Shown here: in pieces, positions 1-8,508 of the stretch
Layout: every line of letters begins with the position of its first letter
Numbering within the stretch: position 1 is the first letter of the stretch
Source of the DNA: DASWOJ01 sp964242415
GTDB lineage: Bacteria; Pseudomonadota; Alphaproteobacteria; Acetobacterales; Acetobacteraceae
Assembly (NCBI GenBank): GCA_964242415.1
Contig: CAXTAT010000029.1
Span: forward strand, 1 to 64,000
Direction: 5' to 3'
Length of the DNA stretch: 64,000 nt
Position numbers and translations under genes: made by a program
The notes under the pieces: generated by a model
Database searches by the model: none
Told to the model about the DNA's origin: nothing
Seen by the model: the letters and a program-made list of their open reading frames with translations, nothing else

Positions 1-67
1 GATCAGAGCACAAAACGCTGCAAACGCTCAAGTTGTTCGCAGACAGACACTAAGGACTGGGCCTTCC

Positions 68-439
68 CTAAGGGCTGGGATAGATGCGTATCAACGCGCG
101 AACCGGGGTTTCCGGGGCCGAGAAGTGTCCGCAGTTCGAGGACAGCAGCACGTAAGCGACCCGTGCGCCGAAAGGTCCCGCCTCCTGCGGGATGGCAGGC
201 CCGACGACGCGCACGAAGCCGAAGATGTCCACGCCGACATCCAGCAAGGCGCCGCCCGCAGGTCCAGGGCCGGGGTAGCAGGCGCGCGCAATATGACGCT
301 CGACAGCACGCGGCCATCCCGGGAGGACGACGCCCTGCACGCCCTCGACGGTGGCGGCCGATCCGGGCTGGCCGAATTCCGTGCAACCTGCCACCAGCCC
401 GGCCGCCAGCAGCGCGACGGCGACGATCCAGCATCGCAT
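68..439 (-). CDS. small predicted lipoprotein
   Basis: A 123-residue protein of unknown function, probably lipid-anchored in the envelope. The N-terminus has a short charged start (MRCW), a hydrophobic stretch and a lipobox ending LVAGC, with the acceptor cysteine at residue 19. The start at 439 is chosen because it gives this complete signal peptide and is preceded by GGAGG eleven bases upstream. The rest is soluble, with two further cysteines (ARACYPG and SSNCGHF) and no family I recognise. No co-directional neighbour lies close by; the next gene is divergent. Confidence 0.6.
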   Translation of the reverse strand: MRCWIVAVALLAAGLVAGCTEFGQPGSAATVEGVQGVVLPGWPRAVERHIARACYPGPGPAGGALLDVGVDIFGFVRVVGPAIPQEAGPFGARVAYVLLSSNCGHFSAPETPVRALIRIYPSP

Positions 440-452
440 CTCCAACCTCCAT

Positions 453-488
453 CCCGACGTGCAGCCCGACGTGCATCCCGACTTGCAA
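453..488. repeat. 12-bp tandem repeat, three copies
   Basis: CCCGACGTGCAG is followed by CCCGACGTGCAT and CCCGACTTGCAA. The array lies just upstream of the lipoprotein start at 439. The rest of 440-695 shows no convincing gene. Confidence 0.8.
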
Positions 489-695
489 ATGACATACAGC
501 CGCGGTGTCGCCGCACAAACGCCGGGCCGGTTCCGCTGCCTGCGCCACCGCCTTCTGCCCGGCCACGCACCAGTGCGACCCCGAAGCTGAAATGAGCCCA
601 TCGCTCCTGCCAACAGGCGCGATCCAGGCGCGAGGAGACCGGTTGCCTCCGGGTCCAAGCTCTGCAAGCCTAAACCCAAGGCGCAGGTCACCCGC

Positions 696-2228
696 ATGGC
701 AGAGTTCGAGCTTGTCCTTTCCCTCCTGCTCGGCGGCGTCGGGCTGACCCTGATCGCCCCCCGGCTGGGCGTGCCGGGGCCGGTGCTGCTCGCCATCGCC
801 GGGGTGGCGCTGGCGTTCGTGCCGGGCGTGCCCCCCGTGGCGCTCGACCCGGACCTGGCGCTGGCGCTGTTCGTGGCGCCGGTGCTGCTGGACGCCGCCT
901 TCGATGCAAGCCCGCGCGACCTGCGGGACAACTGGGTGCCGCTCAGCAGCCTGGTCCTGGCCGCGGTCGGGGTCACGGTGGCCGCGGTGGCCGGCACCGC
1001 GCACCTGCTGCTGCCAGCGATGCCCTGGGCGGCGGCGGTCGTGCTGGGCGCCATCGTCGCCCCGCCCGATGCGGCCTCAGCCACGGCCATCCTGCGGCAG
1101 GTCCGCCTGCCGCACCGGCTGGCGGTGATCATTGAGGGCGAGAGCCTGCTCAACGATGCCTCCGCCCTGCTGATCTACCGGCTGGCCATCGGCACGATGG
1201 CGGGCGGCATGACGGCCTGGACCGGCCCTCTGCTGGTGCTGGCGTGCGCGGGCGGACTCCTGCTGGGGTTCGCGGCGGCCCGCCTCTATCTCATGACGGC
1301 GGCGCGCGTCGCGGATGGCCCGGCGGCCGTGGTGCTGCAGTTCCTCGGCACCTTCGGCGTTTGGCTGCTCGCCGAGGCGCTGGGGCTGTCGGCCATCCTC
1401 ACGATCATCGCCTACGCCCTCACCCTGGCGCGCCTAGCGCCGGAGCGGACGGGCGCCCGCCACCGCCGGGTCAGCTACGCCGTCTGGGAGGTGGCCGTGT
1501 TCGTGCTGAACGTGCTCGCGTTCATCATGGTGGGGCTGCAGCTCCGCGGCATCATCGGCCGGCTGGACGGCGATGCCTGGCATTATGCCCGGTTCGCCGG
1601 CGCGGTGCTCGGGGCGACCATCGTGGTCCGCATCCTGTGGGTCATGACCTACAACGCGGCCGTGCGCTGGAAAATCCGCCGGTTCGGCTCCCGCGAGCGG
1701 CCGGGGCTGTCGCCGCCCACGGTGCGGGGCGGGCTGGTGATCGCATGGTGCGGGATGCGCGGCATCGTCACGCTGGCTGCCGCCCTCGCCCTACCGGAGC
1801 GCTTCCCGCAGCGCGACCTGATCGTGTTCACTGCGGCCTGCGTGGTGCTTGGCACGCTGGTGCTGCAGGGCCTGACGCTGCGGCCGCTGGTCCGCTGGCT
1901 GGCGCTGCCCCGCGACAGTAGCGTGGAGGACGAAGTTGGCCGGGCAAGGGCCGAGGCCGCACGGGCCGGCCTGCAGGCCCTGGGCAGCGACCGGGGCGGC
2001 GAGGCCGGGCGAACCTTGGCGCGGGAGTACCAGGCCCGGCTGGCGACGGGGTCCCTGGCCGCCACGGCCCCCACCGGCCTGGCGATGCTGCGCCGGCGCA
2101 CGCTGTCGGCCGAGCGGCAGCGGCTGACCGAGCTGCGGCGGGAGGGGAGCATCGGCGCCGACGCCTTCCACAGGCTTGAGGAGGAGTTGGATTGGGCAGA
2201 GGCAGAAGCGGCGCCGCGGCCGGAGTGA
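696..2228 (+). CDS. monovalent cation/proton antiporter, CPA1 (NhaP-like) family
   Basis: A 510-residue inner-membrane protein predicted to exchange Na+ or K+ for protons. The first ~400 residues are a run of hydrophobic helices. The conserved CPA1 motifs are visible: APPDAASATAIL around residues 125-136 and EGESLLNDASALLIYR around residues 148-163, which carry the acidic residues expected for ion binding. The C-terminal ~110 residues are hydrophilic and helical, as expected of a cytoplasmic regulatory tail. Length fits the family. The start ATG has only a weak Shine-Dalgarno sequence. It appears to be a single-gene unit. Confidence 0.88.
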   Translation: MAEFELVLSLLLGGVGLTLIAPRLGVPGPVLLAIAGVALAFVPGVPPVALDPDLALALFVAPVLLDAAFDASPRDLRDNWVPLSSLVLAAVGVTVAAVAGTAHLLLPAMPWAAAVVLGAIVAPPDAASATAILRQVRLPHRLAVIIEGESLLNDASALLIYRLAIGTMAGGMTAWTGPLLVLACAGGLLLGFAAARLYLMTAARVADGPAAVVLQFLGTFGVWLLAEALGLSAILTIIAYALTLARLAPERTGARHRRVSYAVWEVAVFVLNVLAFIMVGLQLRGIIGRLDGDAWHYARFAGAVLGATIVVRILWVMTYNAAVRWKIRRFGSRERPGLSPPTVRGGLVIAWCGMRGIVTLAAALALPERFPQRDLIVFTAACVVLGTLVLQGLTLRPLVRWLALPRDSSVEDEVGRARAEAARAGLQALGSDRGGEAGRTLAREYQARLATGSLAATAPTGLAMLRRRTLSAERQRLTELRREGSIGADAFHRLEEELDWAEAEAAPRPE

Positions 2229-2316
2229 TGCCAACGGGCATTCGCTTAGAACATTGCTATAAGGCATTGAATATAGCTGCCACTGCAAGCCGCCCTCGCG
2301 GCGCGAAAATGCCGGC

Positions 2317-2467
2317 TGCTCCCTCTCCCCCCGGGAGAAGGTTGGGGTGAGGGGAGCGGCAAGAGCCAATCCGCCCGTTCCAAGCCGAAAGCCGCCCTCC
2401 AAACATTCCAGGCTTGGCGCTTGCGGCCTCCCTCACCCCGGCCCTCTCCCGGGGGGAGAGGGGGCAG
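2317..2467. repeat. paired inverted repeat element A
   Basis: Two arms in opposite orientation. The left arm (2317-2354) reads CTCCCTCTCC, CCGGGAGAAG, GTTGGGGTGAGGGG. The right arm (2428-2467) reads CCTCACCCCGGCCC, TCTCCCGGGGGGAGAGGGGG. The spacer has AACATTCCAGGCTTGGCGCTT before the right arm, a flank shared with elements B and D. The element fills most of the 419-bp gap between the antiporter and the efflux operon. Confidence 0.85.
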
Positions 2468-2647
2468 GCTTGATCCCTTCTAAGCCGTCCGCAAGTCGGC
2501 GGCCGCCGATGGAGCGCCAGCCTAAACCCCGCGCCCACGGAACGCGGACGCCCGCGGCGCTTTGAGCTACCGTGCCGGTCCGTGACCGGCATGATCGGCA
2601 TGTCCCGGTCCTTGGGCCAGAGAGGGTTAGAGGTGGGCGATCAGCCG

Positions 2648-3850
2648 ATGCAGCAAGCGCCCATACGCGACCCGGCGCCCCATCCCTCTCCTGCCATCCG
2701 CGACCCTGCACCCCCGCCCGCGGCGGAACAGCCGAGCGGGACCGGAGATGCGGTGCCACAGGATGCCAGCCAGCCGCCGCCCTCCCCGCCGCGCCACTGG
2801 CTGCTGTTCGCCGCCGGCGTCGCCCTCGTCGCCGTGGCCGGCGTGGCTCTGCTGATTTGGGACGCGCCGCTGGCGCGCAAGCGCAACCCGCAGACCGAGG
2901 ACGCCTACGTGGACGGCGACACCACGCCGCTCAGCGCCCGCGTGCAGGGCTACATTCGCCGCCTGCCGGTGACGGACAACCAGGCCGTCCACGCCGGCGA
3001 CCTGATCGCGCAACTCGACGACGACGACTACCGCGCGCAGTATGAGCAGGCGCAGGCGCAGACCGGGGTCGCGGCGGCGATGCTGCAGTCGCTCGACGAG
3101 CGGGAGGTGGCGCTGCGGCTGCAGGTGGACCAGGCGGTGGCGTCGCTGGACGCGGCGCGCGCCGGGCTGGTGAGCACCGGTCCGGAGGCAGTGCGGCAGC
3201 GCGTCCTGGCGCCGACCGCCGCCGGGCTGGGCCGCAACGTGGACGCCGCCGACGCCGAGGCGCAGGTGACCGGCGCTGGGGTGGACCGGGCGAGGGCGCA
3301 ACTCGACTCCATGCGGCGGCAACTGGACGTGCTGGCGGCGCAGCGGCGGCAGGCGCAGGCGACCCTGGCTGCCCGCCAGGCCGATGCGCGGCTGGCCGCC
3401 ATCACCCTGGACTGGACGCACATCCGGGCGCCGGTGGATGGCACGCTGGGCGCGCGTGCGGTGCGGGTGGGCACGCTGGTGGCGCCGGGAACCCCGGTGA
3501 TCTCGATCACGCCGCTGGACAGCATTTGGGTGACGGCGAACTTCACCGAGCGGCAGATCGGCGACCTGCAGCCCGGGCTGCGGGCGCGGCTGCGGGTGGA
3601 CGCCTTTCCGGGCCAGGTGCTGGACGGGCATGTCGCCGGCCTGTCGCCCGGCACCGGCGCGACGTTCAGCGGCCTGCCGGCGGACAACACCACCGGCAAC
3701 TACACCAAGGTGGTGCAGCGCGTGCCGGTCAAGATCGCCATCGACTGGAACGGCAGCCCGTTGCGTGGCCTGGTCCGCCCCGGCATGAGCGTGTCCGCCC
3801 TGGTCGCCACCGACGCCACCGCTCCTGCGGCGCCGCGCAATGCCCGATAA
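2648..3850 (+). CDS. HlyD/EmrA-family membrane fusion protein (first of two)
   Basis: Periplasmic adaptor of a tripartite efflux pump, linking the inner-membrane transporter to the outer-membrane channel. After a proline-rich cytoplasmic segment there is one membrane helix (WLLFAAGVALVAVAGVALLIW). It is followed by a lipoyl/barrel half-motif (EDAYVDGDTTPLSARVQGYI), a coiled-coil hairpin rich in Ala, Gln and Arg, and the second half (DWTHIRAPVDGTLGARAVRVG). The reading frame is open from 2582, so the start is uncertain; 2648 avoids an extra 22 residues but has a weak ribosome site. It is the first gene of the operon and overlaps the next gene by 11 bp. Confidence 0.85.
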   Translation: MQQAPIRDPAPHPSPAIRDPAPPPAAEQPSGTGDAVPQDASQPPPSPPRHWLLFAAGVALVAVAGVALLIWDAPLARKRNPQTEDAYVDGDTTPLSARVQGYIRRLPVTDNQAVHAGDLIAQLDDDDYRAQYEQAQAQTGVAAAMLQSLDEREVALRLQVDQAVASLDAARAGLVSTGPEAVRQRVLAPTAAGLGRNVDAADAEAQVTGAGVDRARAQLDSMRRQLDVLAAQRRQAQATLAARQADARLAAITLDWTHIRAPVDGTLGARAVRVGTLVAPGTPVISITPLDSIWVTANFTERQIGDLQPGLRARLRVDAFPGQVLDGHVAGLSPGTGATFSGLPADNTTGNYTKVVQRVPVKIAIDWNGSPLRGLVRPGMSVSALVATDATAPAAPRNAR

Positions 3851-4970
3851 GGCGCCCGACAAGAAACCCGCGCCCGGGGAACAGCCCGATGAGGAGCAGG
3901 GCCGGAAGGGCGTCCTCATCCGCGCCATCGTGCTGGCGGCCGGACTGCTGCTGGCTGGCGCGTTCATCGTGGACTGGAACGCCCTGGTGTGGGAGGGCGC
4001 ACGGCGCGAGACCAATGACGCCCAGCTCCGCGGCGACCCGACACCGCTTGCGGCCCGGGTGTCCGGCAACATCATCGAGGTGGCCGTGACGGATTACCAG
4101 CCCGTCCATGCCGGGGATTTGCTGTACCGGATCGAGGATGACGACTACCAGGCCCGGGTGGACCGCGCCGCCGCCGACGTGGCCGCGGCGGAGGCCGGGG
4201 TGGCGCTGGCTGAGGCGCAGGTGGCCAGCCAGCGGTCGGAGGTGGGCGTCGCCGTCGCCGCCACCCGCCAGGACGGGGCGCAACTGGAGCGGGCGCGGCT
4301 GGAGCGCATCCGGCAGGGCCAGTTGCTGGGCACCGAGTCTGGCCTGAAGCGCGCATGGGAGGCGGCGGTGGCCGATGAGCGGCGCTACGGCGCGACGCTG
4401 TCCGGCGATAAAAGCGCGGTCGGCGCGGCGCGGGCCGACATCGGGGTGCAGCAGGCGCAGGCCGACCAGGCGCGGGCGACCCTGCAGGCGCAGCGGGCGG
4501 CGCTGGCGCTGGCGCAGGTCAACCTGGGCTACACGCGCATCACCGCGCCGGTGGACGGCGTGGTCGGGCTGCGGCAGGTGTTTAAGGGGCAGCACGTCGG
4601 CCCCGGCACGATGCTGATCACCCTGGTGCCGCTGGCCGACATCTGGGTGGTGGCCAACTACCGCGAGGAGCAGTTGACCCATATGCAGGCTGGCCAGGTG
4701 GCGGAAATCCGGGTGGATGCCTTTCCGGGCACGCTGCTGCACGGCGTCGTGCAGAGCATCGAGCCGACCAGCGAGGCGCAGTCCAGCCTGCTGCGGCCGA
4801 ACCGCGCGGTGGGCAACTTCACCAAGATCATCCAGCGCGTGCCGGTGAAGATCACGATCGATGGCGTGGACGACCCCAACCACCCGCTGGCCGGCCGCCT
4901 GGCGCCTGGGCTGTCGGTGGAGACCACGGTGAACACCGCAACCATCGGCAGCCCTGTGAATTCGCCATGA
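3840..4970 (+). CDS. HlyD/EmrA-family membrane fusion protein (second of two)
   Basis: A 376-residue second periplasmic adaptor. It has a short cytoplasmic start, one membrane helix (AIVLAAGLLLAGAFIVDW), the first barrel/lipoyl segment (ETNDAQLRGDPTPLAARVSG), a long coiled coil and the closing segment (YTRITAPVDGVVGLRQVFKG). It is clearly paralogous to the preceding gene: both carry QxVHAGDL followed by DDDY. The start lies inside the end of the first adaptor gene, so the two are probably translationally coupled. Two adaptors for one pump is unusual; they may form a mixed adaptor ring or serve different substrates (inference). Confidence 0.87.
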   Translation: MPDKAPDKKPAPGEQPDEEQGRKGVLIRAIVLAAGLLLAGAFIVDWNALVWEGARRETNDAQLRGDPTPLAARVSGNIIEVAVTDYQPVHAGDLLYRIEDDDYQARVDRAAADVAAAEAGVALAEAQVASQRSEVGVAVAATRQDGAQLERARLERIRQGQLLGTESGLKRAWEAAVADERRYGATLSGDKSAVGAARADIGVQQAQADQARATLQAQRAALALAQVNLGYTRITAPVDGVVGLRQVFKGQHVGPGTMLITLVPLADIWVVANYREEQLTHMQAGQVAEIRVDAFPGTLLHGVVQSIEPTSEAQSSLLRPNRAVGNFTKIIQRVPVKITIDGVDDPNHPLAGRLAPGLSVETTVNTATIGSPVNSP

Positions 4971-5030
4971 TGGCCGATGCCGCGGGTCCCGGCCTGTCCG
5001 TGCCGACCTGCGCCCGTCGCAGCTCGCACC

Positions 5031-5160
5031 CGTCATTGCGAGCCGGCTTCGGCGCGGCAATCCAGGATGGGCAGGCCCAGGATGTGGAGGCCCAGGATGT
5101 AAACGCACAGTCTTGGCCGCCGCTGGATTGCCACGCCGCAAGCGCGGCTCGCAATGACGG
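5031..5160. repeat. long inverted repeat with internal 15-bp tandem repeat
   Basis: The left arm, CGTCATTGCGAGCCGGC...GCGGCAATCCA (5031-5067), is mirrored by GGATTGCC...GCTCGCAATGACGG (5124-5160), giving a ~36-bp stem. The intervening segment has three 15-bp units beginning CAGGATG (5063-5107). Palindromes starting GTCATTGCGAG are familiar intergenic repeats of alphaproteobacteria (recollection, not searched). It sits between the second adaptor and the transporter of one operon. Confidence 0.8.
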
Positions 5161-5235
5161 CGCCGTCACCACTTGCCCCAGCAGTGCGCCGGCCACCGGT
5201 CAGGCCCGCTCGGTTGCTGGCATGGGCAGGCCGCC

Positions 5236-6918
5236 ATGAGCTGGCTCCACCTGCTCCACCCGCGTCCGCCCGAGCGGCCGAAGCCCGACCCGGACGGCAA
5301 GGCTCCGCCCGCGGCGGACGGCAAGGCTCCGCCCGCGGCGGACGGCAAGGCTCCGCCCGCGGGTCCTCCGCCGATCACCGGGCGGCTGGCGTTGGGGCTG
5401 CTCGGCGCGGTGCTGGGCAGCTTGATGTCCAACCTCAACACCCGGCTGGACACCTTCGCACTGGTCGATCTGCGCGGCGGGGTGGGGCTGGGGATGGACG
5501 ATGGCGCCTGGGTGACGGAGGCATTCAACATCGCCACCGTCGCCATCGTGCCGATCACGCCATGGCTGGCGGGGGTGGTGTCGCAGCGCCGGGCCATCGC
5601 GGCGGCGGCGGTGGTGCTGACGCTGTCGGCGGTCGCGATCCCGGTGCAGAGCACCTACCCCGGGCTGGTCACGTTCCGGTTCTTGCAGGGCGCGGGCGGC
5701 GGGGCGCTGATCCCGCTGCTGCTAAGCACCGTGCTGCGCTTCCTGCCGATGCACCAGCGCAACTGGGGCTTTGCGGTCTATGGCCTGCTGACGACGATCT
5801 CCCCGCTGATTTCCGAGAGCATCGCGGGCGCGCTGGACGAGTACCTCGGCTGGCAGGCCATCTTTTGGCAGAACCTGCTGCCCGGCGCCGTGGTGCTGGT
5901 CCTGGTGCTGGTCGGACTGCCGGTCGAGAAGGTGAAGGCCGAGGCGTTCGCCAAGGCGGACTATTTCAGCATGTTCTGCGGCGTGGTGTTCGCGGGGACG
6001 CTGACGGCGGGGCTGGACCAGGGGCAGCGGCTGGACTGGTTCAGCAGCGGCCTGATCACCGGGCTGTTCATCGCGGCCGGCACGTCGCTGGTGGTGTTCA
6101 TCTGGCACTCGCTGACGACGAAGGACCCGCTGGTCGATCTGCGGCTGCTCAAGCGGATCAACCTGTCCGGCGGGTTGCTGGTCATCCTGGTGTTCAGCTT
6201 CGCCAGCCTCGGCACCTCCTACATCCTGCCGCAGTTCGGCACCCAAATCGCCGGGTTCCGCGAGCTGCAGGTGGGCGACATCCTGCTCCTGGCCGCGGGG
6301 TCCCAGGTGCTGCTGTGCCCACTGGTGGCGGCGCTGGCGCGGGTCGTGGACGTGCGCCTGCTGATCGCGTTCGGGATGGTGCTGGCGACGGTGGGCAGCC
6401 GCTTGGCGACCTACGTCACGGTGGAGTGGGTGCGGGGGGACTTCCTGCTGCCCTTGTCGCTGCAGGCGTGCGGGCTGCCGTTCATCATCGTGCCGGTGCT
6501 GCTGGTCACCACAAGCACGCTGCAGCCGCAGGACGCGGTGGCCGGCGGCACGCTGTTCAACGTGCTGCGCACCCTGGCGGGCACCGCGGGATCGGCGATC
6601 ATCGGGGCCGTGGTGACGGTGCGGGAGCGCGTGCACTCCAACATGATCCTCAGCCATCTCTCGGCCGGGGCGCAGGCCACCGTGCAGCGGGAAGCGGCGG
6701 GCGGGCCGGCGGCGGTGACGACGGCGGCGACGGCGCAGGCGTACGTGATGGCCTATGCCGACGCTTTCGGCACGCTCGGCATGGTGACGCTCGGCGGGCT
6801 GGTGATCCTGCTGTTCCTGCAGGAGACGCGGGTGGCGCAGCCGCCGGAGAAGCAGCCCAAGACGGATGGGGCGCCGGATCAGGGAGCGCCCGCGCCGACG
6901 GCCGGGGCGGCGGCGTGA
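5236..6918 (+). CDS. EmrB/QacA-type drug efflux transporter (MFS, DHA2 family)
   Basis: A 560-residue inner-membrane proton-driven exporter with about 14 hydrophobic helices. Family signatures include DDGAWVTEAFNIATVAI near the first helices, TFRFLQGAGGGALIPLLL (motif C region) and a late NVLRTLAGTAGSAIIGA segment. The start MSWLHLLHP is chosen at 5236; the frame is open back to 5173, so up to 21 more residues are possible. Residues ~20-43 are a threefold DGKAPPAA repeat. It lies between two adaptor genes and a TolC-type channel, and its stop overlaps the next start. Confidence 0.88.
   Translation: MSWLHLLHPRPPERPKPDPDGKAPPAADGKAPPAADGKAPPAGPPPITGRLALGLLGAVLGSLMSNLNTRLDTFALVDLRGGVGLGMDDGAWVTEAFNIATVAIVPITPWLAGVVSQRRAIAAAAVVLTLSAVAIPVQSTYPGLVTFRFLQGAGGGALIPLLLSTVLRFLPMHQRNWGFAVYGLLTTISPLISESIAGALDEYLGWQAIFWQNLLPGAVVLVLVLVGLPVEKVKAEAFAKADYFSMFCGVVFAGTLTAGLDQGQRLDWFSSGLITGLFIAAGTSLVVFIWHSLTTKDPLVDLRLLKRINLSGGLLVILVFSFASLGTSYILPQFGTQIAGFRELQVGDILLLAAGSQVLLCPLVAALARVVDVRLLIAFGMVLATVGSRLATYVTVEWVRGDFLLPLSLQACGLPFIIVPVLLVTTSTLQPQDAVAGGTLFNVLRTLAGTAGSAIIGAVVTVRERVHSNMILSHLSAGAQATVQREAAGGPAAVTTAATAQAYVMAYADAFGTLGMVTLGGLVILLFLQETRVAQPPEKQPKTDGAPDQGAPAPTAGAAA
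5293..5363 (+). repeat. 24-bp in-frame tandem repeat inside the efflux transporter gene
   Basis: Three copies of a 24-bp unit beginning GACGGCAAGGCTCCGCCC, the third diverging in its last base. Each encodes DGKAPPA plus A or G, so the array only lengthens the cytoplasmic N-terminal tail. Near-identity of the copies suggests recent duplication. Confidence 0.9.
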
Positions 6919-8276
6919 TGCGTTGGGCTGCGGCCCTTGCCCTGCTTGGCGGGCTGACGCCGTTGCCGTCCCGCGCGCAGTCCTTCGACGACGCGCTGGC
7001 CCGCGCGTACCTATACAACCCGCAGCTCGGCGCCGAGCGGGCGCGGCTGCGCGAAACCGACGAAGGCGTGCCGCGCGCCCTGTCCGGCTGGCGGCCCCGC
7101 GTCGTCATCGATGGCAACGCCGGCGGGTCGCTTATCCAGGACAGCATCGACCGGGCGCACGTCCCGGAAAACCGGATTCCCCTGACGCTGAACGGCACCG
7201 TCACCCAGCCGCTCTATACCGGCGGGCGCGTGCCGGCGCAGGTCGGCCAGGCCGAGGCGCTGGTGCGGGCGCAGCGGGCGCAGCTTTTGGCCACGGAGTC
7301 GGCGGTGCTGCTGGCGGCGGCCGGCGCCTACCTCGACGTGGCGCGCGACCAGCGGGTGGTCGGGCTGGACCGGGCCAACGTGCAGGTGCTGGAGCGCACG
7401 CTGCGCGCCGCCGAGCAGTCGGCCCGGGCGGGGGAGGTGACCGAGACCGACGCCGCCCAGGCCCGCGCCCGCCTGGCCGACGGCCGCGCCACGCTGGCCG
7501 GGGCGGAGGCGGGGTTGGCGACCTCGCGCGCAATGTTCGAGCAGCAGGTCGGCACCGCGCCTGGCGCGCTGGACCTGCCGCGCCGCCGGCTGGATGGCCT
7601 GCCCGCCAGCCGGGACAAGGCTGTGGCGCAGGCGGTGGCGGACAACCCCGACGTGGCCGCGGCGCGGGAGAACCAGGAGGCGACGCGGCTGGGCATCGAT
7701 GTCGCGCGCGCCGGGCTATATCCCACGGTGTCGCTGCAGGGCCGGCTGTCGCGCTACCGGGACACCGATGTGCAGTTGCTGCGGCAAAGCGACAACATCG
7801 CCGAGGCCACGGTGCAGTTCTCGGTGCCGCTGTACCAGGGTGGCGAGACCTCCGCCCAGACCCGGCAGGCCAAGGAAGCCGCCGAGCGCACCCGGCTGCA
7901 GCGCGACCAGGCGCAGCGGCAGGCCCGGCAGCTTGCGCAGTCCGGATGGGACGTGCTTGCCGCCGCGCAGGAGCGGGTGCGGCAGCAGCAGGCGTCGGTC
8001 GCGGCCAACGAGGTGGCGGTGCGCGGCATCACCCGGCAGCAGGGCGTCGGCGCACGCACGCTGATCGAGGTGCTGAACGCGCAGCAGGAGCTGTTCACGG
8101 CCAACGTCAACCTGGTGTCGGCGGAGCATGACGTGATGCTGGGGGGGTTGCGGCTGCTGTCCGCGACGGGCCGGCTGACCGCCGAGGGACTGGCGCTGCC
8201 GACGCCGCTGTATGACCCCTTGCGGCATTACCGTGCGGTGCGCGACCGCTGGGGCGGCGCAACGCCGTCGCCATGA
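6918..8276 (+). CDS. TolC-family outer-membrane efflux channel
   Basis: A 452-residue outer-membrane factor that would complete the efflux pump encoded upstream. A signal peptide (MRWAAALALLGGLTPLPSRAQ) is followed by SFDDALARAYLYNPQL, the usual start of the family. Two repeated halves rich in Ala, Gln and Arg follow, each with a strand segment: LTLNGTVTQPLYTGGRV in the first and ATVQFSVPLYQGGETSAQ in the second. The end has RTLIEVLNAQQELFTANVNLV, the typical second-half hairpin. The ATG overlaps the transporter stop (TGATG), so it is co-translated with it. Confidence 0.9.
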   Translation: MRWAAALALLGGLTPLPSRAQSFDDALARAYLYNPQLGAERARLRETDEGVPRALSGWRPRVVIDGNAGGSLIQDSIDRAHVPENRIPLTLNGTVTQPLYTGGRVPAQVGQAEALVRAQRAQLLATESAVLLAAAGAYLDVARDQRVVGLDRANVQVLERTLRAAEQSARAGEVTETDAAQARARLADGRATLAGAEAGLATSRAMFEQQVGTAPGALDLPRRRLDGLPASRDKAVAQAVADNPDVAAARENQEATRLGIDVARAGLYPTVSLQGRLSRYRDTDVQLLRQSDNIAEATVQFSVPLYQGGETSAQTRQAKEAAERTRLQRDQAQRQARQLAQSGWDVLAAAQERVRQQQASVAANEVAVRGITRQQGVGARTLIEVLNAQQELFTANVNLVSAEHDVMLGGLRLLSATGRLTAEGLALPTPLYDPLRHYRAVRDRWGGATPSP

Positions 8277-8286
8277 CAGGTGCATC

Positions 8287-8438
8287 TTCTCCCTCCTCCT
8301 CCGGGAGAGGGCTGGGGTGAGGGAGGCCGCAAGCGCCAAACCTGGCATGGTTGGGCGCGGCTTCGTCCTCACGCGGGCAGGTTGGGTCCTTGCCGCTTCC
8401 CTCACCCCGGCCCTCTCCCGGGGGGAGAGGGAGAAGGC
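8287..8438. repeat. paired inverted repeat element B
   Basis: The left arm (8287-8324) has TCCGGGAGAGGGCTGGGGTGAGGG and the right arm (8398-8438) has CCCTCACCCCGGCCCTCTCC then GGGGGGAGAGGG. The spacer begins CCGCAAGCGCCAAACCTGGC, the reverse complement of the flank seen in elements A and D. It lies between the convergent ends of the channel gene and ppx, where it could act as a bidirectional hairpin. Confidence 0.88.
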
Positions 8439-8508
8439 AGCGTCCTCAAGCCAGATGCGATCGCCCTGCCCTACCGTGACTGGCCTCGAGCAAGCCGCCG
8501 GGTCAGGA

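Noticed and set aside
5154..6917. Open frame continuous with the TolC-type gene but extending back across the transporter gene
   Set aside because: The first part is out of frame with the clear EmrB-like protein. Only the portion from the ATG at 6918 has signal-peptide and TolC features.
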